Shown: positions 1 to 11,385, counted from the first letter of the stretch. The stretch: DNA of 64,000 nt from Lotus japonicus (GCF_012489685.1 NC_080041.1:98505205-98569204), one strand, 5' to 3'. Program-made: numbers and translations. Notes: generated by a model from the sequence alone, not told the origin.

Positions 1-884
1 TCGGCTCCAGAGGGCTTCTGAAGAGAAGTGATGGCTTGACTCAAAGAAAGGTAAAGTTCGCCTAATAAAACTTTACCTAAACAGACGTCGGTACCTTCGT
101 GCAAAAGCTGAGCAAGAAGCACAAATTTCTGAGGAACTTGAAGAGACTTGGAACAAAGGAAGAAAGCAGAGAGCCAGAACAACAAGAAAGCTACATGTTC
201 CGAGTCGGAAACATTTGCAGAGGTCTTGTCGTGGTTTCTTAGAATGAAGCTTTTGTAAGTTAGATGGTTATAGTCTAATTTGATTTCTTTCTTAACAGGC
301 CGGTCGAATGTAAAAGAAGAACCTGTAGGTCGAAGACCGGCAATAGCAGCTACATCTAAGAGAGTAGGGGTAATCATTCCCTGAGGAGTATGAAAGGTAT
401 TGGTCGAACGCTCCCAAAAGAAGAAAGAACTGGCTAACATTGCTGGATGGTAGACAATTTTCGACCTGGATAATTGGATTATGTCAAAAATCCCTAAAGT
501 TTTCCAGAAATCTCCTTTCACTTTCTCGACTTTGTTTAACCATTCAATGTAGGGATTCGTCTTCACTGGAGGTGAAGAACGGAAAGCTCGAGGGGGGTCA
601 CCTAAAAAGGACAGATTGTAGGAATCCCTAAAGGCCAAGATTTTCTCATCCGGTAAAGGTGAAGGAAAGAATGCAGATGCATTTCTTGGGAAAATAGTTT
701 GGTAAGGTCCTAGATATGCATGCAACTTATCACCAATGGAGAAGGGAATAAGTACCTGGGAATTCCAGATCTTAATCTTTTCTTCTTCATTGGGAGGTTC
801 TGGAACAAAGGTCCTCCCTTCAACTTCAATGGGTTTTAAAAGAGAAACCGCAGACGGAACCTGAGAAGAGGATGTGGAAGTCAT
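1..884 (-). CDS. Antisense plant-mobile-domain (PMD) protein, N-terminal part, runs off left edge
   Basis: The reverse strand is open from an ATG at 884 to the window edge, about 294 codons with no stop. It is the first ATG after an in-frame TGA and its context (GCCACCACCATG) is good. The segment HTPQGMITPTLLDVAAIAGL (residues 165-184) is the hallmark of the plant mobile domain / aminotransferase-like family (PF10536), and Trp/Phe-rich residues precede it as in that family. PMD proteins are nuclear plant proteins (MAIN/MAIL1) and are also carried by transposons. Here the frame lies antisense, just upstream of a polypurine tract and LTR, the place where Tat-lineage retrotransposons carry extra antisense ORFs. 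I infer a transposon-borne PMD gene rather than a host gene. The C-terminal part is outside the window. Confidence 0.8.
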   Translation of the reverse strand, partial: MTSTSSSQVPSAVSLLKPIEVEGRTFVPEPPNEEEKIKIWNSQVLIPFSIGDKLHAYLGPYQTIFPRNASAFFPSPLPDEKILAFRDSYNLSFLGDPPRAFRSSPPVKTNPYIEWLNKVEKVKGDFWKTLGIFDIIQLSRSKIVYHPAMLASSFFFWERSTNTFHTPQGMITPTLLDVAAIAGLRPTGSSFTFDRPVKKEIKLDYNHLTYKSFILRNHDKTSANVSDSEHVAFLLFWLSAFFLCSKSLQVPQKFVLLAQLLHEGTDVCLGKVLLGELYLSLSQAITSLQKPSGA

Positions 885-1360
885 GGTGGTGGCCGGCGAA
901 CTGGAAGATGATGATGATGCAATAATGGTGATGGTGAAAGCTCGCGTAAACCGAAATGGTTCCGGTAGAGCTTTGGAATATCAAGGAGTTGCAGGGTTTG
1001 GAAATGGGTTTTTTCAGAGAGAAAAGCTAGAGGTTGAAGAAGAAGTGAAGTGGAAAAGTTTTTTCCATCTATTTATAAGTCTGGAGCTACAACAAGATGG
1101 ACGGTTGAGATTGAAGCGGATGCCAAACTTTTGTTTAATAGAATTTATTTGTGATCCGTTTAAATTATGAGTGGGGTATGGCAGTTTTCCTTGGAGAACG
1201 TGTCTGACATGATTAGACATTTATGATAGTGGAGTGTGGAAGTTACTAAAGGTTAAAAGAGACTTTTACTTGTCAGAAATGAAAAAGGGGAAAACTGACA
1301 TATAGTATGTGGTCGAAATTAGGTAAGTCGAAAATATCATTTTTCTGATCGAACAAATGA

Positions 1361-1373
1361 TATTTTGGGGGGC
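1361..1373 (+). other. Polypurine tract before LTR1
   Basis: The T-rich/G-run tract (TATTTTGGGGGGC) sits 3 bases before the TGTTAA start of the LTR. It is the expected plus-strand priming site, and a near-identical tract precedes the second LTR at about 3499-3510. Confidence 0.6.
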
Positions 1374-1376
1374 ATC

Positions 1377-2034
1377 TGTTAATTGCATATAATTTCGACC
1401 TATTGTTGGACATTTCGATTGGAATTTATACTGGGTTCAACCTTCGAAGTCGAAAGTGAAGGGAATCAAGGAAATTTATCAAGTGTTCAACGACTTCGAC
1501 TGTAAAGTACTGTTTTTCGAGATACGGAGAGTTCCATATGAGAAGCCGGTTTGTCTTTGAAAGATGATTCACGAGGGACACGTATAGAATAGAAAGACAC
1601 GTGTAGGACGAAGCTATGTTCAGAAGACACTTGTAATAGTTGTATTAATTGACCGTTAGAAGTCAGTTACATTTTAAGTCTATAAATAGCAGGTTTGTAG
1701 AAAGAATAGGGGTTCACAATCTTTACTCGAAAACTCTCAAGTGCTTACAATCGATCACAATGATTACAAGCCAAGTTAGAGTGAAAAAGTAGGGATTCGT
1801 GTAACACTTTGCATCTTATAGTTCATTATTATTATTCAGATTCAGAAAGTTCATTTATGTTTTTATCATTTAAGTCGAATTTATTCGTTTTGTTTCTAAT
1901 TTGTTATTAAATTTCTTTAGTTTTGAGTGACTAAATTTAATTCATTTTCACCAAAGAACCCAAGAGGACTCGAATCCAGTCCCAGATTGATCTTTGGATT
2001 CTTTATTTGTGTTTACCAAAATTTGGTGTAAACA
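1377..2034 (+). repeat. LTR1 (658 bp)
   Basis: It begins TGTTAA and ends GGTGTAAACA (TG...CA). Its last 90 bases (from about 1945) match the last 90 bases of the LTR at 3513-4682 almost base for base. A TATA-like element (TCTATAAATAG) at about 1679 is a plausible promoter. Confidence 0.65.
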
Positions 2035-2056
2035 AATTGGCACACCTGATGGGACA
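2035..2056 (+). other. Primer-binding-site-like sequence after LTR1
   Basis: The sequence TTGGCACACCTGATGGGACA follows the LTR directly, with TTGGCNNNAC character as in plant Ty3/gypsy primer-binding sites. I cannot name the tRNA with certainty. Confidence 0.4.
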
Positions 2057-3512
2057 AGTTTTGTGAAAACTAAATTTTTCAAAGTGTCGCATGCACAGTT
2101 GATTTGATTTTGATTTCGTGAAATTAAATCAACTTGTTTAATTATTGGACGATTGTGAATTTAGAATCTGGAATTCAATTCAAGGCCTCGTGACTAGATT
2201 TCTAGTCTTGGTTCAATTCTTCCATCTGACACGGTTTGTTGGATAAAAAGGCTATATATATTTTCAATTTTAATTGGAGGAAGAAAGCATTTCGATCTCA
2301 AATTCAGAAGGAGATTTTTTATTTTTAGTTTTTATGAAAATGTCTCATAACGAATTGAAGACTTTAGTGATTTCCAACTTTGTTGTAAGCCTTGTGCATT
2401 GGAAAAGTTTAGTTTTTATGGATAATAATGCTTCAAGTTTTGGGATTTCAAGTTTGAGAATTCCATACATGATACATCCAGTATCACTTCTACGAAAAGG
2501 TATTGGTTGAAGTATGAACACCTTGATTTGAATTTCGGCCTATGTGGCCGAAAATAAAAGAAAACGGTCTTCGTGACCGAAATCAATAATATAGGCACTA
2601 TAATTCGATCAATCATGTTGAATATTAATATTTCGACCTTAATATTTAAGTTTTCCTTTGTGGTCGAAGAATATATTAACGGTGTTCAAGCATATTGTTA
2701 TAGTCAAGAGACACTCTGCAATGTACATTTTGGTCTTTCTCATCCAAAATCCATTTTGACTCAAAGTTAGTATATATAATGTTCAATGTACTGGACAATG
2801 GCCTTTTATTATTAAGATTTTAAGGCTTTGAAAAGCAACGAGGAATTGACATTGAACTATTGTCAATTACATTGAAAGTATATTTTAGAAATTGACATTT
2901 TGGTCGAACTTTGACATTGTCTTGGGGTCGAAATTATAGAAGCTTTGGAATTATGGTGCTTCAAATGTGATACATATATAGTTAATATAAAATGGTTGTG
3001 TTAGTATACTATCATGGTCGAAGGCTGTTGAGGTGTTAAATATGATGATGCAAAGCATTCGAAAACAAGGATATCACTTGAAGAAAATTCAGTACTCTTC
3101 GATGCCAGTAGGGAGAGAAATTGGTTGTGATTAAAAGCCAATAAATGTGATTATAGAAGGCTCAAAAGCCTCACCAAGTTTAAATTTAGTAAAAGTGGTC
3201 GAATTAACTAGAGTATATTCCGACCAAGCTTTTGTACTTCGATCAAGTATATTTCGACCAAGATTTGTAAAAATATTAGATCATTGCTTCAACCCCAGAC
3301 AGGAAGACAATAGTCGAGTAAAGAAGGTCAATAATTATATGGCTCAAATTGTTTCAAAGTCCTTACCTTGTTTGAATTTGGTCGAAAAAATGTAAAGAAA
3401 AAGATGGCTAAGTTTTCAAAGAAAGCCATACAATGTTTAATCAATTTTGGTGACATGACTCAAAATGTTATTCCTCTCACTTCTTTCGAGAAACAACATT
3501 TTGGGGGGCCTC
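2057..3512 (+). other. Internal retroelement region without gag-pol, rich in TTCGACC/GGTCGAA
   Basis: Only short ORFs are present (the longest about 80 codons) and none resembles Gag or Pol. The motif GGTCGAA or its complement TTCGACC recurs here (for example near 2631, 2663, 2902, 2926, 3017, 3198, 3252, 3381) and in both flanking segments. The stretch ends in a polypurine tract (ATTTTGGGGGGCCTC). It looks like a non-autonomous or deleted internal region. Confidence 0.5.
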
Positions 3513-4682
3513 TGTTAACACCAAAATTTCCAAATGGTTAAATTAATCACTGAGATATGAAATATGTAAATGTTGTCAGTGTAGTTTATACTTTGCTGCC
3601 AAATTATTATTATTTACATATATTGGTCGAAATATGGTGGTGGCATGGGTTGAAATATTGTTTGACATATATTTACATTGCTAAGATTGAAGTTATATAT
3701 GGTGTTGCTAGAGTAGTATTTCGACCCGGTAAAAAGATTATTTAGTCGACCCAAGTTTTAATAGTATATAAATCAAAGGAAAAGTATATTCTAGAATTTG
3801 GCTTGGTTAGTGTAAGAGGTCGAGAAACATGGACTGTGGGTCGAGATATATAGTAAGCCAAAGGGAAAAGCATGACTTTGATCTAATATGTATTGTCCAT
3901 TCAATATATGAGAAGCACCACATAGATCCAAGTTTAATATGCAATGTGCATAAAGGCATTTCCATGCATCATGCAAGATTCATTTTATATTAAGAAATAG
4001 TAGAACTTGGCATCGTGTTGATGGCAGGATTATGGTCGAAGACATTTCCAAACTTGCCAAGTACTAAGCATTTTATTACTAATATTTCGACTATATTTTC
4101 AACATCAATTGAAACTATTTCTTCGACCCAAAATGAAAGAAAAGAAGCCGAGCAGCAAGAGATGAAGATTCACAGCTAGCAAAGAAGTGGTTACAAGAGA
4201 AGCAGTTATTGGAAGGTGGTGCAAGTTACTACAACAGTAGATATGCCAAGTGTATGGCTTTAATATAGGAAGTTCTTTTCTGTTTTAGTATTATCCGTAG
4301 GATTAAAATAGTAGTTTTATTCCAAGTTCTATAAATAGAACTTCTATTTGTAAAATAATCAGATTTCACCCATTTAGGCTCTTCGACTCTGAAAGCCAAC
4401 AAGTCAATCACACAGACAAATGGCAATTAGGAGATCTTGAGCATGATTGTAGTGTAATCTCATTTACTTTGCATTTCAATTCATATTGTTTCATCTTTTC
4501 TTATTTTTTCTCTTCTATTTTTCCTTCATTTGTCTCAATTTCTTTACTTCAACCTGTTCTTTATGAAAAAATCTGGAATTGACACTCAAACGTTTTCACC
4601 AAAGAACCCAAGAGGACTCGAATCCAGTCCCCAGATTGATCATTGGATTCTCTATTTGTTTTACCAAAATTTGGTGTAAACA
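3513..4682 (+). repeat. LTR2 (1170 bp)
   Basis: It begins TGTTAACACC right after the polypurine tract and ends GGTGTAAACA. The 3' ends of LTR1 and LTR2 match, but LTR2 is about 500 bp longer and its 5' two-thirds differ, so the two come from different subfamilies or one is rearranged. A TATA-like TATAAATAG lies near 4331. Confidence 0.6.
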
Positions 4683-5240
4683 ATAATTTGACTAGATTAC
4701 CCTTATTTAATTTTACTAGTATGATGTGCAACTATTAAATTATACTTAGATAGAGAAGAATGTAAATAATAGAGAAGAGTTGTGGTTAGTTAATATGAAA
4801 GATGATAAGTGAGAGAAAATGTATTAAATGAAGGTATAAGTGGGAAAAAATTGGGAATAATGCATTGGCATCCTAAAACAACAAACTATTTGGGATATTC
4901 AAAGATGGTCCAAACAACAAACTTTCTGGAACGGAGGGAGTAGTTGTTAGTAATGTTAGTAAATTAGTTTCTCCTTAGGGTTCGAACCCTAGATCGTTCA
5001 CCCTTTATCCCTTCAAATTCTTATGTCTTCTAACTCTTGAGCTGAAAATGAGAGGAGTAAGGGATGAATAGTCATGAGAGCCATATCTAAAAGTGTTGAA
5101 TGGAAAATACAGAGAGTTTTATAAAAAAAATAAAAAATACACATAAGAGACCAAAAATATATTAATTAAAAGATTAATAAATCCTTCTTCAAGCTTATGA
5201 CATAAACTAAAAAGTAGATTTAAAAGGGCTTGTTTTAGTT

Positions 5241-5284
<44 letters not shown>

Positions 5285-5477
5285 TTAGTTTTAATATAAA
5301 TATTTAGTATTATAACAAAATTTTAAAATTATAATTTTAGATTTTAAAATATAAATTCTTACTATTGTAATTTTAATTATGGTATAAAATGTATATTGTA
5401 ATAATGATTATAAACATCAAATAATTTTTATAATTATAATATTATTAAAATTAAATTAATTTTAAGGTATTCAAACT
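4683..5477. other. AT-rich spacer with MITE-like pieces, no gene
   Basis: No coding frame is seen. At about 4922-4941 the sequence ends in GGAACGGAGGGAGTA, the terminal motif of Stowaway-like MITEs, and the intact partner motif is not visible. At about 4942-5045 the DNA resembles one arm of the fold-back element at 42365-42856 (GTTAGTTGTTAG and a GTTCGAACCCTAGA segment). Confidence 0.35.
5242..5284 (+). repeat. (TAA)n microsatellite
   Basis: About fourteen TAA units in a row lie inside AT-rich spacer. Confidence 0.9.
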
Positions 5478-5633
5478 CGGGAAACTAATGGTCCTATGGA
5501 TTGCCTTGTTGAGATGGGTGCTTCTGCTCAGTGCGTGTTCACTGCTCTTGAGGATCCTCCTGATCGGTTTATCCCGTTAATCTTTCAAGATGCTCTAGGG
5601 GTGTTGTTTTCACTTGTTTTTTTAACTTTCTGA
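5478..5633 (+). pseudogene. L1-type LINE ORF2, C-terminal end (5'-truncated)
   Basis: The forward frame from 5478 to the TGA at 5631 reads like the last part of a plant L1 RNase H tail: DCLVEMGASAQ, then ALEDPPDRFIPLIFQDALGV. Plant L1 ORF2 proteins typically end with a 'REGN-AD-LA-MGA' segment, then a 'PP..L..LL..D..GV.F' segment. About 190 bp of T-rich 3' UTR follow, running into a (TA)n tract at 5795-5820. Everything upstream of the tail is missing, as in 5'-truncated LINE insertions. Confidence 0.6.
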
Positions 5634-5794
5634 TGTAAGAATGTTTTTATTAGATGTGCTTCTCGTTTTCCCCTGCCTCTGTGTGTTTTTTATGCGTTCT
5701 CTACTAGTCTCAGTTTCTTATTTTTTGTCTGTTACTTTCTATTTCTGTTATTTGCATTATGTTACTTTGCTGGCTTTCATGCCCAGTCTTTTTT

Positions 5795-5820
5795 AATATA
5801 TATATATATATATATATATC
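5795..5820 (+). repeat. (TA)n microsatellite at LINE 3' end
   Basis: About twelve alternating TA units follow the LINE 3' UTR. Confidence 0.85.
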
Positions 5821-6141
5821 TTTATTTCTCAAAAATGAAGTTATAATCATAATATTTAAAAAAAATTGAAAATTTAGTTTAAAAATATCTTATTCAACAT
5901 GCATTTAAAAAGATAGATATAAATTATTTTAAAAATTTTCTATAAAATAGTATTATTATAATTATATAAACGTTATTCTCACTTTTCCTTTTATTCTCTT
6001 TTCCTTTTCTATCAAAATAAACAACTTAAATAGTATTTTATTTTTCTTTTATATTGATCACCTTATACTCTTTGATATGATTTCTGGCCCTTTATTTTGG
6101 CCTCTACATCAAATTGAGCCAAAATCATAGACCATGTAATC

Positions 6142-6815
6142 ATATGGGTAAGTACCCGCACAGTTAATAGAACCCGCAGGTAGATGAAATTGGTATTTTT
6201 TAACTACATGTTTATAAACGGGGCGGGTACCCACGAGTACCCGTTAATTATATCAGTAAAACTAAAAGACAGTGATAGAATCATAGAGAAATGAAAACAA
6301 GAAAATATATCAGTAAAACTCAAAAAAAGAATTTAGCAATACAACTTAAACAGAATTGGGTGCATGTTTACATTGTTCTTTTCTATTGATGGAGTTGCAT
6401 ATAAAATCAGAGAAACAAAACCACTCCTATATGAAAACAGAACTTTTTAGTAAAACCAAGTGAAAAACTGAAATTGTTCTTACCACATTGTAGGATTTCA
6501 ATTGTAACAGCACAAACTTCATTCCCTATTAACCAGGCTCCTTCTTTAGGAATCCTATCCTCACTAAGATTACTTAAGCACTTGGATACTTGGAAGTGTG
6601 CTTACTAGTCAATTTTATTAATACTTGGAAGCTAAACATTCAAAAGAATAAATAAAAAAATAAGATCATATGGGTACCCACGGGTACCAGGATCCATTTA
6701 ATACCCCATTAAACGGGTATCCGCTTATTCAATGGAGGGTTCATGTCCGGAAAATACCCACAGGTATCGGGTGGGTCTTGGTCCGGATATCCACCCCGTT
6801 GTCATCCCTACACGT
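6142..6815. mobile_element. Non-autonomous hAT-like element with GGGTACCC-rich ends (tentative)
   Basis: Both ends carry repeated GGGTACCC / ACCCGC words (6148-6245 and 6668-6790). The right end finishes CCCCGTTGTCATCCCTAC, which read in reverse (GTAGGGATGACAACGGGG) is a common start of plant hAT-like elements. The centre is AT-rich and non-coding. The left terminus and 8-bp target duplication are not clear, so the boundaries are approximate. Confidence 0.35.
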
Positions 6816-7486
6816 AATTGATAATGGACATAGAACTTGTATTAGTTTAAGCATTATTTCCCAGTTTAATTTCCATATGAATCCAGTTCAAAAAAAAATC
6901 CATATGAATTCTTGAAGTTTCCTTAGCAACAAAATAATTAAATTTTAATAAAATATGGTTAAATTCAATTAAACTCTTATTGATGAGAGGGAGTACTAAT
7001 AACTTTTTGTTTTATTGTAGGTTGAGAATTTATTGATTTCACCCTTCATAGTTCCACTAGTAAATATGGCAGTAGGCAGATATAAGCTAATTAAATACAT
7101 ATTGAAGACTCATTCATTTTTATGTGATTTTTTTAGCTATGACCCTAATATCAAGCTGGCAGAACCTGGCAAAACTGTTCCAAAACCTGCTTTTTCATTA
7201 CGATAGTAATAACTTAAACCAAACTTTAAATAGGAGAACCAAACTCCTCATAGCATTGACAGACAAGTTGTGAGAAATGAATCATTGCAGTCTGCTCATC
7301 ACAACAATAACAGTGTTTTTGAAACTGGCCCGATAATAATTGAGTTAGTTGGGACGCCAAATTGAGGTAAAATGGTCAATTTATGGTCGAATTATAACTA
7401 GTAATTAAATAATATTTCTAAAAAGTATTTAATAGTATAACTTCATGAGAAAAAAAAAAACACTTAATACCATAACTTCAACTCTA

Positions 7487-7770
7487 TGGATGAGGCCTAT
7501 GATAGAGATACCTGACATTTTCTTCATGATACACTCTCTAATATTGGTTTTCTTAGGAGTTATGTGATTTGATCCTTAGTTGTGTTAGCATGTGCTCCTT
7601 TCGTTCTTTTTAATGGGGAGAAGAGGGTGAGTTTCGTCGTATTGAGGGGCATCCCAAAGATGATTCGATCTCTCTTTATCTCTTTGTTTTTCGTATAGAG
7701 AGATTGACACATTTGATTCAGAGAGAGGTGGACATAGGTAGTTGGAAGCCGGTGGTGTTGTATGTAAACC
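7487..7770 (+). pseudogene. L1-type LINE reverse-transcriptase fragment
   Basis: The forward strand encodes remnants of the LINE RT palm. MDEAYDR corresponds to the family's L-DKAYD-V motif. FNGEKRVSFVVLRGIP corresponds to the FNG...F-P-RGLRQGDP block. After a one-base frameshift at about 7655, ISLYLFVFRIERLTHLIQRE corresponds to LSPYLFVLC-E-LS-LI. Two in-frame stops and the frameshift show it is dead. The fragment has neither the upstream endonuclease nor the YADD catalytic motif. Confidence 0.55.
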
Positions 7771-9970
7771 CAGATATTTTATGAGATTAATTTATTAATT
7801 ATGGTATATGTTTAAGTGTGATAACAATAGCTGATGAGAGACGATGTGTCTTAGGCTTTGTTTTCAAGTGTATAGGAATGAATGATACTTGAAGAATGAT
7901 GGTGGAACAATAACTTAGTTATATATTTAATTCGAATAACAGCAAAAATTCATAAATCATATCCATAACAAGCACTTCAAATTAATGATAGATTCAGAAA
8001 AAAAAATTAATATTATGGGGACAAGATATGTGGTGTAATCTTCTAGTTGTTAGGGTTACGGGAAGGGCTCGGTGGTGGATATCGAAGCTTGGTGGCCCAA
8101 ATTTTAGTGGTTGATGGTGGTGGATCAAATTGGGGGTTCGTGGTGAAAAGCGGGAAGCCAGATTTTTTTCTTTTACAGAATTTTCCTCAACAATGGAGAT
8201 TGGGTCAGAGGCAATATATTAACATTGGAGTCTGAGATAAAGCAATGTTCGTGGTGTCGCAGGTGGTGATAGTGGCGGAGATGCGGTGTTGAGCTGAAAT
8301 ATGGTTTGTAAATGGCTCAAAAACTTATTTGGAAAATCAATAACTTTTACATACACAAAATAGCGAAAATGTCATCAATTGTTTGAGGTATAATGTGAGT
8401 GACTTTTCTTGGTATCTCACATTACATGACTCACATTAGACCGCCCGCTCTCTAATGCGTATGCACTCTAAATAAGAGAAGACAAGAGGAAGATGTGATA
8501 GATAATATAATGTGCTAAAAAGAAAGATAAAAAAAAATGAGGTTGATGGAATGTAAAAGTACTTTTAGGGTGTCCAATAATCAAGATTGTACTTATAACA
8601 TGGAAATTTATTTCTTTGATGGATTGCAGCTGAAGGTATTAGTTGCAACTTGCAGTATTCAAGTCACCTGTCTAAGAGCAAGGAGATAGGTAGACAGATT
8701 ATAATGATCCGAGAACATCTCTTTGTATACATCTGCTAGTAGCATGTTCAGATCACTTTCTTCTCATATTAATCTATTTTTATTTTCTGATCTTTAGATA
8801 ATCTAAGAGTTTTAATCATTTAAAGTTTTATTTTATAATTTTTAAATAAACTAATTTTTTTATATCATTTGTAATATACATATACATTAAATTTTAATGT
8901 GTTTAAATTATTTATTAAATAATGTATGAACTAAAAAAATTGTAACAAAAAAGATCTGAATTAATTTTTTTATTAAATATCTGTTAGAATTTTATATTCA
9001 ATCAATTTAAAATTAATTTTAATTAGAAATACTTATAAAATTGTAATGAAGATATGTAATAATAGTTTTATATTACAGCTAATTTTAAAAATAAAACAAG
9101 TAAACAGGATATACAACTTCTTGCAGATGATTTTCGTATGAAAATAAGTAACAATTAAAATGCACAAATTTTTTTCTGCGAATTGCTTTGTATTTAAAAT
9201 TTTATATGCTTAACCAAAATAAAATTTTATATGCCATATTTCCTACGAATTTTCAAATTTTTTAAGAAATTTAACCAAATTTTCCGACATGTAATTTTCA
9301 CAAATAAATCCACAGTAAATATAATGATATAATCAATTGATTTTGCAAGAAATTTTATTACTGCCTGCATTAAAATTTTATCTGCAGGAAAAGCGTCACA
9401 CGAATTCACTGGAAATTTCTGTGAAAAAAATTGATAAAAAATTCGCAGGTAAGAAAGACAAATTTAGTAGTGTGCTCTTTTATCCCATTTTCTCTTGCTT
9501 TTGTTTGTTTTTTATATATCACATCACATGATATACAGTACACTTTTCTCATTTTTTTCATTTCTATACTTTTTTTCTTAAGCGATCATGCATTAAATTA
9601 AGGTAGGCATGGAAGCCAAAAATCAACGTCAACCAAATGAATTGCCACGGGAGAAGTTTCTTCCACCCACTCTTTGTCAGCAAAGGTGTAAGCATTTCAA
9701 ACTATATAGTCGAATACAGAATTGGAGTGTAAACATAAGCTTTTCCTTTTATTTATCACAACATAATTGAATCTTTTCATTTCTGACACAAATCGATACA
9801 CATTGCAAATCCCGTTTCATAAGTATGGAATGGAAACAAGTGGCTTCTCGGCTCTCATGGATCGCTCATTCATGCCATTATTTCAAATATGTAGGCTCCA
9901 TTATATTTGGCAACAAATGAAGTATTCATGTATTTACACTATTAATTAAAGCCCAACGTCATTGTTTAAG
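7771..9970. other. AT-rich spacer, no recognisable gene
   Basis: The longest frame here is about 65 codons. A short G-rich patch (8047-8290) encodes nothing I recognise. A purine-rich stretch at 8440-8560 resembles the MITE family at 54945-55125. The left border of the duplicated unit shared with 19.9-22.7 kb begins at about 9.8 kb. Confidence 0.4.
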
Positions 9971-10069
9971 TTGTTAATAGCCTGGATCTTTGTCTTATAT
10001 ATATGAAGCAAAGAAAAATCTTCCTTATGATATTGAAATTAATTAAATAAGGAAAAAGAAAATAAGAGA

Positions 10070-10071
<2 letters not shown>

Positions 10072-10114
<43 letters not shown>
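10072..10114 (+). repeat. (AT)n microsatellite
   Basis: About 21 AT units sit about 550 bp upstream of the first cysteine-rich peptide gene. The corresponding position upstream of the second copy (about 20117) has only a short ATATATAT run. Confidence 0.9.
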
Positions 10115-10118
<4 letters not shown>

Positions 10119-10575
10119 GAGCTGGAGAATGGATAAAGTGGATTCACACTCCATTTCTATCCACACCTAATGAGTCACTTTTAACAAAAAAAAAACACAA
10201 TGAGTCACTCATTTGTGGAAAAATTATTCCCACTATATATATTTTCACTTTATATGAATCAACATTTTTTTATGTGACAAGACATGAATCACTTTTATTT
10301 TACTAGGTATATTGCACTAACATTAATTTCCTGAGGTTTATGATTATTACTCCGACTTCGCCTAAGATTTAACATTTAATATTCTCTGTCATTTTAAATG
10401 ATATTTGAAAGATGTAATTTTAATACATTTCTCATAATAGATGAGATGCCCATTACATAAAGATAAACATGAGGGAAATGACCAAGAAAATAACATTGTA
10501 CGTACATTTCTTGTAATAAAAAAAGGAATACCAAAATCTTATCCATATTGTACATAGCTCTTCATCAATTTTGCC

Positions 10576-10584
10576 TATTAATAG
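10576..10584 (+). promoter_or_regulatory. Degenerate TATA box of cysteine-rich peptide gene 1
   Basis: TATTAATAG lies 82-90 bp before the start codon. The duplicate gene has TATATAAATAG at the same place, so this copy carries a weaker TATA. The following AGATCTATTGCTGCTTGCCT is conserved in both. Confidence 0.5.
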
Positions 10585-10665
10585 ATCTATTGCTGCTTGC
10601 CTCTTTACAAGGTAAAAATAAGAAAGAGATATTTCTCATAGAAAGAGTGAGCTAGTGAGAGAGAG

Positions 10666-10974
10666 ATGAAGTTGAACAACAAGAGATTGGCTCAGGTTAC
10701 TTTTCTTCTTTTCCTCTTGGGCTTGGCTTTTGCTTCAACTCTTGTTTATGCTGGCTGCTCCTCCTGCACCACCACCACCACTACCAACACCTGCACCAAA
10801 TCATGTTCATGTGATTCCTGCAGCTGTGACACGTCCTGCGACTCGTGTTGCAAATGCTGCTCATGCTGCACAAAATCATCAAGCTGTGGGGGTTGCAAAA
10901 GTTCTTGCAGTAATGACTGTTGCTGTGAATCATGCAATTCCTGTTCCTGTGGCAATGGAGGTAAATGCAGCTAG
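10666..10974 (+). CDS. Secreted cysteine-rich peptide 1 (102 aa, family not recognised)
   Basis: This is a single-exon frame. Residues 1-29 form a classical signal peptide: MKLNNKR, then a hydrophobic Leu/Phe stretch ending LVYA. The mature part is about 73 residues with 24 cysteines, arranged as CC, CxC and CxxC clusters separated by Ser, Lys, Asp and a Thr run (residues 35-41). There is no tryptophan and almost no hydrophobic residue after the signal. The cysteine density is metallothionein-like, but metallothioneins have no signal peptide; NCR peptides and defensins have only 4-8 cysteines. A wall protein, metal-binding or antimicrobial role is possible but not shown. A paralogue with 94% similar signal and conserved 5' UTR lies at 20498-20788, and the conservation of frame supports a real gene. 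Confidence 0.75.
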   Translation: MKLNNKRLAQVTFLLFLLGLAFASTLVYAGCSSCTTTTTTNTCTKSCSCDSCSCDTSCDSCCKCCSCCTKSSSCGGCKSSCSNDCCCESCNSCSCGNGGKCS

Positions 10975-11385
10975 CTAGCTAGCTCACTAAGAATGAGCAA
11001 TTAAGTTCCATTAACTATGATGTAAAACAAAGTTACTACCACATAGGCTTTGTTTTGATGTATGGGATTGAATCTTATTAAGGAATAAAAAGTATGATTG
11101 CTATTTGTTTTACTTTTACTCTTGTCTAAGTTCGATATTCGGTTCAGAACATTAATTAGTCCATACATAAAACAAAAAATAATAATATAACATTGAATAA
11201 ACTAACAAAATGAAAAGAAGGGAGGTTTCCCAGTCTACCTATACATAGTAGCTCCGTTTTTCTTCATTTGCGCAAAACTACCTCCTATGACTAATGGTCT
11301 GAAAAAAAAAAAATCAAGAATTCAACATCACGGTAATAATCTTGTACTCTTCATTCATACTTAATCCAGAAATGAATTGATTCAG

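Larger units (their letters stand above)
1..4682 (+). mobile_element. Tandem LTR-retroelement remnant (LTR - internal - LTR), Tat-like
   Basis: Two LTRs with matching 3' ends (1377-2034 and 3513-4682) are each preceded by a G-rich polypurine tract. They are separated by 1.48 kb that contains no gag-pol. The left LTR is preceded by its own polypurine tract and followed by primer-binding-like sequence, so it serves as the 3' LTR of the element running off the left edge and as the 5' LTR of the short internal segment. This fits a product of unequal recombination. No target duplication can be tested because the left end is outside the window. Confidence 0.6.

Noticed and set aside
4970..4995. tRNA gene suggested by GGTTCGAACCC
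   Set aside because: No cloverleaf can be drawn around it. It belongs to a repeated fold-back element arm.
10070..10306. Tyr/Ile repeat ORFs across the (AT)n tract
   Set aside because: Pure microsatellite translation.
10730..10978. Second forward frame and a reverse frame overlapping cysteine-rich gene 1 (and the same at 20574-20792)
   Set aside because: They overlap the conserved signal-peptide frame, have no signal or start context of their own, and stay open only because of the biased TGC/TGT composition.
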